DNA from: Solimicrobium silvestre
GTDB lineage: Bacteria; Pseudomonadota; Gammaproteobacteria; Burkholderiales; Burkholderiaceae_D
Assembly (NCBI RefSeq): GCF_002976435.1
Contig: NZ_PUGF01000012.1
Coordinates: forward strand, 1-64,000
Direction: 5' to 3'
Length of the DNA stretch: 64,000 nt
The translations under genes and the position numbers were made by a program. The first letter of the stretch is position 1; each line of letters begins with the position of its first letter. Shown here piece by piece: positions 44,651-52,665 of the stretch. The notes beneath the pieces are model-generated. The model made no database searches. It was not told where the DNA came from and was given only the letters and a program-made list of their open reading frames with translations.

Positions 44651-45133
44651 ATGCCCCGGTCAAAAATGAACAAGCCAACTATTCAAATTTCAAGAGAAAT
44701 TTTTTCAAATGAAAAATTTCCTCCTCATGGAAAATTTTCGGCATCGCTTGACGGACAGCTAATCCATATGGAGGCGACCGGGCCATTCAATTTCGAGCTG
44801 CTGTCCGCTTATTACGAAGCAACTTTGCCTATGTATGTCGAAGCACATTCTCATGGTGCCTACGCGGTGCTGGTTGAATTTCATCGCAGTATGTTGATGA
44901 ATTGTGAAGCAGTTCAATTACTCGCCGAATCCGTTGCCAGATTAGTCAGAAATGACAATGTGATGATTGCTGTGGCTTACGTCAGTGGCTTAGAGGTAGA
45001 AGGTCAAAGTGTCATGGTTCCTTATATTCAGAAGAATGTGTTTGAGGCAAATGGCATTGTCTTTAAAGTATTTAATGCCGTCGCCGATGCTGAAATTTGG
45101 TTGCATCAGCTTCTCGCTGATGGCGTAAAGTAA
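44651..45133 (+). CDS. Hypothetical protein, SpoIIAA/STAS-like
   Basis: 160 residues; an internal ATG at 44666 may be the true start, and neither has a clear Shine-Dalgarno. No signal peptide or membrane segment. The alternating pattern with HMEATGPFNFELLSAYYEA, YAVLVEFHRSMLMNCEAVQLLAES and FKVFNAVADAEIWLHQLL resembles the small alpha/beta SpoIIAA/STAS fold, known for protein-protein signalling. Function unknown. It shares upstream sequence with the redoxin gene. Confidence 0.55.
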   Translation: MPRSKMNKPTIQISREIFSNEKFPPHGKFSASLDGQLIHMEATGPFNFELLSAYYEATLPMYVEAHSHGAYAVLVEFHRSMLMNCEAVQLLAESVARLVRNDNVMIAVAYVSGLEVEGQSVMVPYIQKNVFEANGIVFKVFNAVADAEIWLHQLLADGVK

Positions 45134-45419
45134 TCCTTCGCAATGATCAATCTCTCGGCTGCGTGTTCCGCAGCTCTTTAATTCTTTTTTCGTCGCCTCT
45201 TATTGCAAGGCTGGCACTTCTACCGAATGTAGACACATTTTTTTAATTGTTAACACGCTCTGATGTGTACTGAAATGAAAACAGGATGAGCCGTGGCATT
45301 TAATACTTCAGGAATTACGTCCCCTCTATATCGAAAACCGCGTTATCACTTAGTAACATTCAATGTTTTATTAAGTAAAACTATTGATTGCTAATTACTT
45401 CATCACAATTGTCTGAAAA

Positions 45420-45463
45420 ATACCCCATCTAGGGCATAGACAAGTTATCAATAAATCGATACG
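45420..45463 (+). promoter_or_regulatory. Dyad promoter (copy A) of the redoxin gene
   Basis: ATACCCCA-TC-TAGGGCAT at 45420-45437, then exactly 20 nt to GATACG at 45458-45463 in the -10 position. It belongs to a family of five dyads in this window. Downstream it continues into repeat copy 2 of the 44520 segment (to 45510). Confidence 0.6.
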
Positions 45464-45526
45464 CTCTTCAAAAAACAAATTGGCAATTATTGCAATGACT
45501 AACATCTATCCACCATAGGGACATTC

Positions 45527-46357
45527 ATGAGACACCACTTCACATTCACACTTTTAAAATTACTCAATGTAGCAGCTGCGTTATTTTTTGTATTAGCAAG
45601 TGTCAACACACATGCGATGTCAGATACGCCGCCTGCAAATCCAATCCCTCCAGCTGCTTCTAAGGATTCAATCGATACGACAACTACGCCCGCGAATGCA
45701 GAGAATAAAATCCGAGAAAAGCTGATGCTGAAAAAAATCCAAACTATTACCTATCAAGATAAAAAAGGTAATGCTTTAACGGCGGACGAATTTTTGAAGC
45801 GCATCGACGCAGGTGAGTCGTACCAAGCAGTTAAAAAGTTTATGACGGATGGGCCGAGCAGCGCAGTACTGTCACTTGTCGATAAAGATCTGGCCCCAAA
45901 GCCTTTTAAGACCAAATACAACATCAAGATTGGAGATAAATTTCCTAGCTTCCACTTAAAACAACTGGATGGAAGTTTTGTAGATAACCAGCATTTAATG
46001 GGGCGTTATACATTATTTAATTTTTTCTTCTCAGAATGTGCCCCGTGCATTAAAGAAATTCCGGATTTGAACAGCTTGGCATTAAAAAATCAAAGTATGA
46101 ATTTTGTCGCAATGACCTTTGATTCAAATTCGGACGCGCAACAATTTGTAGTGGATACAAATTTCAAATGGAAAATCGTGCCAGACTCAACAAAATTTAT
46201 TGATAAAGTTGGAGTTAATACTTTCCCTGCGTTTGTGCTGATTGATCCACGTGGTGTAGTGGTTGGAATTGCTTCTGTTGTTGATTTTGATGGCGCAGAT
46301 AAGAACCTGAGTAACTGGGTGAATCACCTTGCCGTCAACTTAACTGCAAAGAAATAA
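45527..46357 (+). CDS. Exported thiol-disulfide redoxin (TlpA/AhpC-TSA-like)
   Basis: 276 residues: a signal peptide or membrane anchor (about 10-31), a Pro/Thr-rich linker, a helical middle region, and a thioredoxin-fold domain from about residue 143. The CxxC is CAPC in FFFSECAPCIKEIPD, and the cis-proline segment is NTFPAFVLID. It probably reduces or isomerises disulfides in the periplasm. Its promoter carries the shared 18-bp dyad. Confidence 0.85.
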   Translation: MRHHFTFTLLKLLNVAAALFFVLASVNTHAMSDTPPANPIPPAASKDSIDTTTTPANAENKIREKLMLKKIQTITYQDKKGNALTADEFLKRIDAGESYQAVKKFMTDGPSSAVLSLVDKDLAPKPFKTKYNIKIGDKFPSFHLKQLDGSFVDNQHLMGRYTLFNFFFSECAPCIKEIPDLNSLALKNQSMNFVAMTFDSNSDAQQFVVDTNFKWKIVPDSTKFIDKVGVNTFPAFVLIDPRGVVVGIASVVDFDGADKNLSNWVNHLAVNLTAKK

Positions 46358-46477
46358 ATAGTTGCGACTGCGTGATTGGATTTTATTTAAATTAGTAATT
46401 GTTCGCATACTTAATCAGTACTTTCTTAACTTCAGGTCGCTAACACGACAGAATCTAAAATAGAGATAGTTCAAAAA

Positions 46478-47362
46478 ATGGCTAGTCAAACATCGATATT
46501 CATCACTTTCGTCCTACTCGCGTTGGCTATCTGTAGTGCCTGGTTGAAACCAATTCATATCAACGAACGTTTCATCTTACCGCCGTGGGTACTGTTCTTT
46601 ATCGCATCAATGGTCAGCGGACTTGTTGTTGGAGTCCTTAGTCCGCTAGCTATTGTTGAGCTTGGTATATTTTGTGGTGCTGCTTATCTCGCTCAGATTC
46701 CGAATCAGAAATTCGCACAGCGCTTTATTTTTGGCAGCGTCACAGCAATTATTGCTTTGGCCTTAGCAATGCATAAGCTGCCAGGGTTTAACAATCCCGT
46801 GATTATTTCTTCTATGACGCTGTCAGCTGGTGCCGCCACTTTTACGCAATATGCTAATTTTGACAAAGGCGTGGTTGGCTTAATCCTTTTGGCATTCCTG
46901 TGCAGTCGTGCAAACACATTGCCAGAATGGGCGAAATTACTAAAACAAACTTTCCCCATCGCGCTTATAACCACCGTGGCAGTGTTGGGTGTGGCAATTG
47001 GTCTAGATTACGTTAAACCTGATTTTAAAATTACCCAAACTACCGCATTGTTCTTGGGAGCAAATCTATTTTTTACTGTCATCGCAGAAGAAGCTTTTTT
47101 CCGCGGATTTTTGCAAAATCGTCTCTCGTCTGTATTAACTCGGTTTCGCTACGGACAATTGATTGCGATTATATGTTCTGCTCTGCTATTCGGGGCAGTG
47201 CATGCTGGAGGTGGAATAACCATCGTGCTACTTGCGAGTATTGCTGGCTTTGGTTATGCGTATGCCTATTACGTTACTCGACGAATCGAAGCGCCAATCA
47301 TCGTGCATTTTGTACTTAACGCAGTTCACTTTATTGGATTCACTTACCCACACTTAAATTAA
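46478..47362 (+). CDS. CPBP-family intramembrane metalloprotease (Abi)
   Basis: 294 residues with about eight membrane helices. The CPBP motifs are present: EEAFFRGFLQNRL near residue 205, FGAVHAGGG, and HFVLNAVHF. The family includes CAAX prenyl-protease relatives and putative bacteriocin immunity proteins; the bacterial substrates are mostly unknown. It ends before a bidirectional terminator. Confidence 0.87.
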   Translation: MASQTSIFITFVLLALAICSAWLKPIHINERFILPPWVLFFIASMVSGLVVGVLSPLAIVELGIFCGAAYLAQIPNQKFAQRFIFGSVTAIIALALAMHKLPGFNNPVIISSMTLSAGAATFTQYANFDKGVVGLILLAFLCSRANTLPEWAKLLKQTFPIALITTVAVLGVAIGLDYVKPDFKITQTTALFLGANLFFTVIAEEAFFRGFLQNRLSSVLTRFRYGQLIAIICSALLFGAVHAGGGITIVLLASIAGFGYAYAYYVTRRIEAPIIVHFVLNAVHFIGFTYPHLN

Positions 47363-47415
47363 TAAGGCGTTTGACGAAATTACATTTTATAGCGACGGCT
47401 AAATTAAAAATCAAA

Positions 47416-47450
47416 AAAGGGTTACCGATCGAAATTGGTAACCCTTTATT
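47416..47450. terminator. Bidirectional terminator between the CPBP and DUF3494 genes
   Basis: An 11-bp stem (AAAGGGTTACC with GGTAACCCTTT), loop of 10 nt, flanked by A-rich sequence on the left and T-rich on the right, so it can serve both convergent genes. Confidence 0.85.
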
Positions 47451-47509
47451 ATTATCTGCGCTGCTGTCGAGAATAACGCCAGGCAAGACGGACGCGTACT
47501 GTAGGCGTT

Positions 47510-48730
47510 TTAAGGCGCAGGCTGCGTAATTGCATTCATTTGCAAAGTCACTGCAGTTTGTGCTAACAGTCGGCCGTTGACTGACGCATCAGTCTCGGCA
47601 GCAATTAGTGCTTTGCCCATTGCAACACCTTCAAAGTGCGCAGTGGTTCCAATTGACACATTGCCCGCCACCTGCCAAAAAATGTTTTTAGCGAGCGCAC
47701 CGCCAGCCAAGTTGACGCGCTGGGCGTTAGCTTGCTTTAACTGTCCCGCTATCTGGAAAATCCAGACATCGTTCGGGCCGCCCGAGAGGGTAACGTCGGT
47801 GCTAATCGACACATTACTACTCCATTTATAGAGGCCAGGTGCAAGTGTGAGGCCACCAATTTCACCGGCGCCCAGTTCAGTGAAATTAGGTGATTTGCGT
47901 CCTTGTGCGTCGAGATACGCACTTCCCATATCGCCCACTGCAACGGTTAGCAAGCTGGGAGCTTTTACCGAGCATGGAAGAGGGCCCGACGCATCGACGA
48001 CATAAATGGTTCCTGTCACTTCGCCACAGCTAAGCAGGAGAGCTGCACCAGTGATGGGGCTGGTTCCAACATTTCCAACAACTGCTGATGCATGCACATC
48101 GGTGATTCCGGTTTTACTCAGAATGACGAAAGTGCCAGCGGTGCCAAGGTTGACTGGTGCTTGAGAAGTAGAGGCGATGGGGTTTGTTGTAAAGCTCCAT
48201 ACAACGGGATTAGTGATAGCCGTGCCGCCGATGCTACTGGCCGCAGTCGTGATGGTGGCGGTATAGCTGGTCTTCGTCATAAGGGCAGATGCGCTGGGTG
48301 TAAAGGTGGCGATCGTATTGGTGGCGTCCATGGCGACGGTACCAGGAACGTTGTTGCCGGACGTGGTTTTAAGCGTGAATGTGTGCAGGTGTCCGGCAGG
48401 CGACGAATTGAGCGTGGCCGGATTCATCGGTTGGCTGAAGGTAGCCATCACGATGGTGCCTGTCACAATATTATTACTGGTATTGGTGCTGGTCGGTACA
48501 TTGGTGGAACCGTTACTTGGGTTGGACGAGCTAACGTAAGGGGCGTTAATACTGTTAGCACCTGGGCTGATGGGGGTGCCCGGCAGAATCGCATTCTGAG
48601 TTACCGATTTGTCGCTGCTGCTGATGCTGTCGTTCGTTCCGGCACCACTGCCACATCCGGTTAGTAACGCTGCCAGCATTAACGTCGTTGTCCACGCAAG
48701 TGGTTTGAATAAGCTTTTGCAATGGTTCAT
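47510..48730 (-). CDS. DUF3494 ice-binding-like lipoprotein with Ig-like domain
   Basis: 406 residues. A lipobox LLTGC (Cys26) marks a lipoprotein. Residues about 65-185 form an SbsA-type Ig domain (PSNGSTNVP, ATFSQPMNPATLNS, YTATIT). The rest is the DUF3494 beta-solenoid: AGTFVILSKTGIT, NDVWIFQIAGQL, NIFWQVAGNVSIG and GVAMGKALIAAETDASVNGRLLAQ. Family members bind ice and limit recrystallisation, though many homologues in Burkholderiales may act as adhesins. It suggests, but does not prove, a cold habitat. Confidence 0.88.
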   Translation of the reverse strand: MNHCKSLFKPLAWTTTLMLAALLTGCGSGAGTNDSISSSDKSVTQNAILPGTPISPGANSINAPYVSSSNPSNGSTNVPTSTNTSNNIVTGTIVMATFSQPMNPATLNSSPAGHLHTFTLKTTSGNNVPGTVAMDATNTIATFTPSASALMTKTSYTATITTAASSIGGTAITNPVVWSFTTNPIASTSQAPVNLGTAGTFVILSKTGITDVHASAVVGNVGTSPITGAALLLSCGEVTGTIYVVDASGPLPCSVKAPSLLTVAVGDMGSAYLDAQGRKSPNFTELGAGEIGGLTLAPGLYKWSSNVSISTDVTLSGGPNDVWIFQIAGQLKQANAQRVNLAGGALAKNIFWQVAGNVSIGTTAHFEGVAMGKALIAAETDASVNGRLLAQTAVTLQMNAITQPAP

Positions 48731-49083
48731 TGGAGATTCCTTGTGTTGTGAGCCCGCATATACGGACTGATGGGCGCATCCAAATGGATGCGCTCCTTCA
48801 TCGCACTAGCGGCGATAAGTGCAGCGAAGTTTGCGTGGAATAAGTAGGTCAGTCGGTGCGTTCGCGCACGTAGGGCTGTGGAAAAGTGTAAATAATTGAT
48901 TTAGTTGCTTTTTATTAATTATGCTGAGGGTTTTGTCAGGCAGGTTGATGTGCAGAAGATGGTACGCAAAGTGCTATAACGGTTACAGCGATATCCAGTA
49001 TTTTTTAGGCGTAAAATTTTAGTACTGGTGCATGCTGAACCTAAAAAATAAAAATGCACAATCGTATTATTCCGACATGCAAA
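48731..49083. other. Intergenic region between the DUF3494 gene and a small membrane protein gene
   Basis: About 350 nt without a gene. A GCGCATCC-AAAT-GGATGCGC hairpin lies at 48774-48793 in the 5' leader of the DUF3494 gene. A TAGGGCTG half-site near 48869 resembles the shared dyad but lacks the other arm and spacing. Confidence 0.5.
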
Positions 49084-49127
49084 ATGCCTTAAATAGGGCA
49101 TAGCCAAGCGTGGCGTGATTCTATAAA
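49084..49127 (+). promoter_or_regulatory. Dyad promoter (copy B) of the small membrane protein gene
   Basis: ATGCCTTA-AA-TAGGGCAT at 49084-49101, then AGCCAA...GATTC (20 nt) and TATAAA at 49122-49127. The block AGCYAA-N8-GCGATTC/GTGATTC-KATAAACTT is also found at 58355-58383 with identical spacing. Confidence 0.65.
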
Positions 49128-49161
49128 CTTAGTAGTTAACGTACACATTGTGGGAGATAAC

Positions 49162-49353
49162 ATGTTGTTATTCATTGCCTGGTGCATTTTGTTTATTCTG
49201 TGTTGGCCGGTCGCCATTCTGGCGTTGATTTTCATGCCGTTGATCTGGCTGCTGACACTTCCATTCAGACTCATCGGCATTACGTTCGATGCCGTGTTCG
49301 CTCTGCTTCGAGCGATGTTGTTCCTGCCGGCTCGACTGTTGGGCGGGAAATAA
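49162..49353 (+). CDS. Small hydrophobic membrane protein
   Basis: 63 residues from the ATG at 49162, which has GGGAG five nt upstream; a GTG at 49150 is less likely. Nearly all residues are hydrophobic (two to three membrane stretches), ending in the basic LPARLLGGK. No family function is known to me. The promoter carries one of the five dyads, so it is expressed together with neighbouring exported proteins. Confidence 0.65.
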   Translation: MLLFIAWCILFILCWPVAILALIFMPLIWLLTLPFRLIGITFDAVFALLRAMLFLPARLLGGK

Positions 49354-49427
49354 TCTGTAAGGTTTTTTGATGTGTCGAACATCAGTCTGCTCTAGCATAT
49401 TTCTTCTTTACGCAGAATTTAAAGCCT

Positions 49428-49922
49428 TCAGAAACTCAGCAACTCTTTTAATTCCACGGCGTTGCGCCGCGAAACGTCAAGTATTTTCCCGTCGTTCAGC
49501 GTGATTGTATAACCTTCGCTAATGGATTCTTCAATCGCGCGGATGGCGTCTAAATTAACGATGTGCTGGCGATTAGCCCGAAAGAAGTGTTTTTTTGGCA
49601 GGCGCTGTTCAATGCCGTTCAGCGATTTTTTGACATAAGCGCGTTTGTTATCAAAGAAAATTTGCACATAATTTTTACAACTCTCAATATAACGTATCGA
49701 ATCCAGACTCAGTAAATGGCAGTTATCGCCATCTTTTACCAACATTTTGCTATGAATATCTAATACCGGTTTTACCTCAGCCTGTTCCGAAAGTTCGTTG
49801 CCCGTTAGTTTTTTAATGGCTTGAGCCAGTCTTTCTCTGCTAATTGGCTTTAACAGGTAATCAACCGTATTGAAATCAAAAGAGCGTATTCCATTGTCGC
49901 TGAATGTATAACCATCTAAAAC
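49428..49922 (-). pseudogene. Truncated LytTR response regulator (REC end plus LytTR domain)
   Basis: The intact LytTR DNA-binding domain (105 residues from an ATG at 49745) has LDSIRYIESCKNYVQIFF and HFFRANRQHIVNLDAI. In the same frame upstream, codons up to a stop at 49923-49925 read as the end of a receiver domain (DNGIRSFDFNTVDYLLKP, SRERLAQAIKKL). The rest of the receiver, including its phosphoacceptor aspartate, is missing. The DNA-binding domain might still be made from the internal ATG. Confidence 0.75.
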
Positions 49923-50094
49923 TTAATACGGAAAAGGTGTAGGGAACAATCCACGCAAAAGTGGCGGCGACATCATAGGCAACGGAGTCGCGCCATAAAA
50001 ATAATGTGATGAGTGTGATGCTTAATGTGAGCAGGATAGAGCTGCAGTGATACAGCCAGAAGCGTTGGTTGCACGGGAAAAAATGAGTGGACAT
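49876..50094 (-). pseudogene. N-terminal fragment of a LytS/AlgZ-like sensor kinase
   Basis: 72 residues: MSTHFFPCNQRFWLYH, then two membrane helices, ending after WLYIQRQW. This resembles the start of sensor kinases paired with LytTR regulators. The reading frame then runs into receiver-domain DNA of the regulator in another frame, so the kinase core and the start of the receiver were removed by one deletion with a junction near 49905-49925. Confidence 0.65.
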
Positions 50095-50149
50095 ATATTT
50101 TTGTCTGACGCCGTATTTTTCAAAGATTGAACATTATATGTTGCTGGCG

Positions 50150-50184
50150 AAATGAATTGCGCGGCTCTGCCTCGCAATTCATTT
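50150..50184. terminator. Hairpin downstream of the M13 peptidase gene
   Basis: A 12-bp stem (AAATGAATTGCG with CGCAATTCATTT) with an 11-nt loop, 20 nt after the minus-strand stop. No strong U run follows on the minus strand. Confidence 0.5.
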
Positions 50185-50203
50185 GAAACCGATTAAATCA
50201 ATT

Positions 50204-52216
50204 TCACCAAATATGAATACGTTCATTTTCCGGTTTGTACATGCGATCTCCGGGCTTTGTCGCAAACGCCGCATGGAAACTATCCGTATTGCGGGCTGGA
50301 TCATTGGCGCGGAATTTATGTGGCGCATGCGGATCGGTCGTCAGCCATTGCAACTGCATCTGCTCGCGCACTTTGGAACGCCAGCTTTGCGCATAACTAA
50401 GAAAAAAACGTTGTTCGCCCGTGTAACCATCAATCAGCGCTGCGGGTTTGCCGCCCAAGCTGTTTTGGTAAGCCAAGTAGGCAACCTGCAAACCTGATAG
50501 ATCGGCGATATTTTCATTCAAGGTCAGCTTGCCGTCTACGTGCTTGCCGGGAAGCGCTTCTTCTGCGTCGTATTGCGCCACCAATTTGGCAGTCAGTTCC
50601 TCAAATGCCTGATGATCCGCTGCACTCCACCAGTCGCGCATGACGCCATCGCCATCGAATTGACTGCCTTGACTATCAAAACCATGACTAATTTCGTGGC
50701 CGATCATACTGCCGATGGCACCATAATTAACTGCGTCATCTGCATTCATATCAAAATAGGGTGCTTGCAGATGACCTGCCGGGAAGATAATCTCATTGCC
50801 CATCGGATCGTAATAGGCATCGACGGTTTGTGCAGTCATCATCCATTCGTCATGATCGACTTTGTGATCAACTTTAGCGGCTTGGTATTCCCACTCAAAC
50901 CGGGCGGAGCGGTGCCGGTTGCCCACCGCATCACTGGCATCTATCTGTAAATTACTGTAATCACGCCAATGATCTGGGTAGCCGATCTTGCTTTTAATTT
51001 TTGCTAGCTTATCCAGCGCCAATACTTTAGTGGCAGGTGTCATCCAGCTCAGGTTTTTGATGGATTCACGGTAAGCCGCCAATAAGTTATTGACCATTGT
51101 TAGCATGCGGTTCTTTTGTTCCTCGGGAAAATATCGTGCTACATATAGCTGGCCGACTTCTTCGCCTAAAGCGGTGTTGAGCGCATCAATACTTTGCTGC
51201 CAACGTGCGGGCTCAATCGTAATGCCTTGCAGCGCTGTGCCTCGGTAGACAAAGTGAGCAGCGCGGAAGGCCGTTGGCAAGACGGGAGCTGCTTCGTCCA
51301 GGCTGCGCAGCTTGAAGTAGAGTTTCCAGTCGTCGAGCGGTATTTCGGCAAACAGTGCCGCGATGGTTGTTGCGGTATTGAGCTGTGTGACATTTATTTG
51401 TTTCACATCTGCTAAATTGGCACCTTGAAAGAACGCCTGCCAGTCGAAGCCGGGTGCACTGGTAATCAGCTTTTGTAGTGTCATTGGATGGGATATTTTG
51501 CTCGGATCATTGGTGTCAGCCTGCGCCCAGTGTGATTGCGCAATCCGTTGTTCAAGGCGTATAACACGCTGCGCTACGGCGTCAGCGTGCGGTATTCCTG
51601 CTAAGGACGCCAGCTTGGCTAAGTAGGTTTGGTAAGCGGCATGTGCTTTGACCAGACGCGGATCTTTCTGGTTTAGATAATAGTCGCGGTCAGGCAAACC
51701 AAGGCCGCCTTGCCATGTCATCACTTCATTGATGCCGGGGTTTTTAAAGTCGGGAAATACGCGCAGCCAAAGCGGGGTTTCAATCCGGCCTTGCATACGT
51801 CCCTGCCAATACGCCAATTCTTTTCGATTTTTAATAGCGTCTATCTCGGTAAGCATGGCTTGAACCGGCGTGAGTCCTGCTTGGTCGATGGCTGCGGTAT
51901 TCAAGTAGCTTGCATAAAATTCGCCGACTTTTTGCTCTGCACTAGCTGCTTGTTGCGGTTTGCTGGCTAGGTCTTCGACAATGCTACGCACGCGTCCGGC
52001 AGTAATGTCAGGCAGATCAAAACCGTAAGCCGCCGACTTGTCGGCCGGGATTTCGGTTGCCTTGAGCCAGCCGCCGTTCGCCGCCACAAATAAATCATCC
52101 TGAGCACGTACCGCAGGGTCAAAACCCAGTATCTCCAGAGCAGAGTGCGGTGTGTCTGCCATGCAGGTAGCCAATTGGAAAAAAAGAGCAAAACCAGCGA
52201 TGTTGAATTTTGTCAT
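50204..52216 (-). CDS. M13-family (neprilysin-like) zinc metallopeptidase, exported
   Basis: 670 residues with a signal peptide (about 1-20). The zinc motif is HEISHGFDSQG at about 507-511, the third ligand lies in NENIADLSGLQVA near 563, and the substrate segment is VNAYY-like (VDAYYDPMGNEI). The C-terminus PENERIHIW keeps the terminal Trp typical of the family. M13 enzymes cleave peptides of up to about 40 residues; a periplasmic or surface role in peptide use is likely. No start-site conflict. Confidence 0.92.
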   Translation of the reverse strand: MTKFNIAGFALFFQLATCMADTPHSALEILGFDPAVRAQDDLFVAANGGWLKATEIPADKSAAYGFDLPDITAGRVRSIVEDLASKPQQAASAEQKVGEFYASYLNTAAIDQAGLTPVQAMLTEIDAIKNRKELAYWQGRMQGRIETPLWLRVFPDFKNPGINEVMTWQGGLGLPDRDYYLNQKDPRLVKAHAAYQTYLAKLASLAGIPHADAVAQRVIRLEQRIAQSHWAQADTNDPSKISHPMTLQKLITSAPGFDWQAFFQGANLADVKQINVTQLNTATTIAALFAEIPLDDWKLYFKLRSLDEAAPVLPTAFRAAHFVYRGTALQGITIEPARWQQSIDALNTALGEEVGQLYVARYFPEEQKNRMLTMVNNLLAAYRESIKNLSWMTPATKVLALDKLAKIKSKIGYPDHWRDYSNLQIDASDAVGNRHRSARFEWEYQAAKVDHKVDHDEWMMTAQTVDAYYDPMGNEIIFPAGHLQAPYFDMNADDAVNYGAIGSMIGHEISHGFDSQGSQFDGDGVMRDWWSAADHQAFEELTAKLVAQYDAEEALPGKHVDGKLTLNENIADLSGLQVAYLAYQNSLGGKPAALIDGYTGEQRFFLSYAQSWRSKVREQMQLQWLTTDPHAPHKFRANDPARNTDSFHAAFATKPGDRMYKPENERIHIW

Positions 52217-52559
52217 ATCGTTACTTTCTACAATAGGTAAACGGAATTTGTTGCCAATGAAGTGACGGATTTTCCATGAAGTATTACGTGCGATGACAAA
52301 AAGATGCCAAGCGGCGCTAGCAGAGTTTAAATGGCGATTTTATGGCTGGTAATTGCTAGGGAAGGGAGGGGAAGTCGTCAAGGTGTTCGCGGTGACGGTC
52401 GCTAAGGACCTGGGCTTACGAGTTGATTTTATTCCAAACACCGCTATGTGCGTTGCTTAGGTTTAAACGGCATACGCCGTGTTTATTCTGATGCGGGTAA
52501 TGTGGTTCTTTTCGGTTCGTCTGCTGGACATGCTAACTATAAACCTTGGACCGAACTGT

Positions 52560-52594
52560 ATATAAAAACGATCCGCCCGGTACAGCGGCGGATC
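52560..52594 (-). terminator. Intrinsic terminator of the DUF2844-DUF3443 unit
   Basis: An 8-bp GC-rich stem (GATCCGCC with GGCGGATC), 9-nt loop. On the minus strand it is followed by GTTTTTATATA, a proper U-rich tail. Confidence 0.75.
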
Positions 52595-52605
52595 ACTCAA
52601 ATCTG

Positions 52606-52650
52606 ACTTAACTTAATTTAACTTAACTAAACTAAACTAAACCTAACTTA
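52606..52650. repeat. Pentanucleotide repeat (ACTTA/ACTAA)9
   Basis: Nine consecutive five-base units, ACTTA and ACTAA with two variants (ATTTA, ACCTA), directly after the 3' end of the DUF3443 gene. Confidence 0.9.
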
Positions 52651-52665
52651 ACTGCGATTAGTTAT

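Larger units (their letters stand above)
52217..52665. other. Intergenic region with terminator, pentamer repeat and a possible gene remnant
   Basis: No intact gene. A plus-strand frame without ATG is open from 52427 to a TGA at 52604 (59 codons, e.g. LNGIRRVYSDAGNVVLFGSS) and may be a decayed fragment. A terminator and a pentanucleotide tract follow; both are listed separately. Confidence 0.45.

Noticed and set aside
48092-48664. 190-codon plus-strand frame opposite the DUF3494 gene
   Set aside because: Antisense to a clear lipoprotein gene; glycine/arginine-rich composition typical of a shadow frame.
48861-48876. TAGGGCTG half-site upstream of the DUF3494 gene as a dyad copy
   Set aside because: The second arm is missing (3 of 8 matches) and no -10-like hexamer stands 20 nt away.
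52195-52216. TTTCTACAATAGGTAAA near the M13 start as another copy of the 18-bp dyad
   Set aside because: It overlaps the start region of the gene and matches only a few positions, with no -10 element at the fixed distance.
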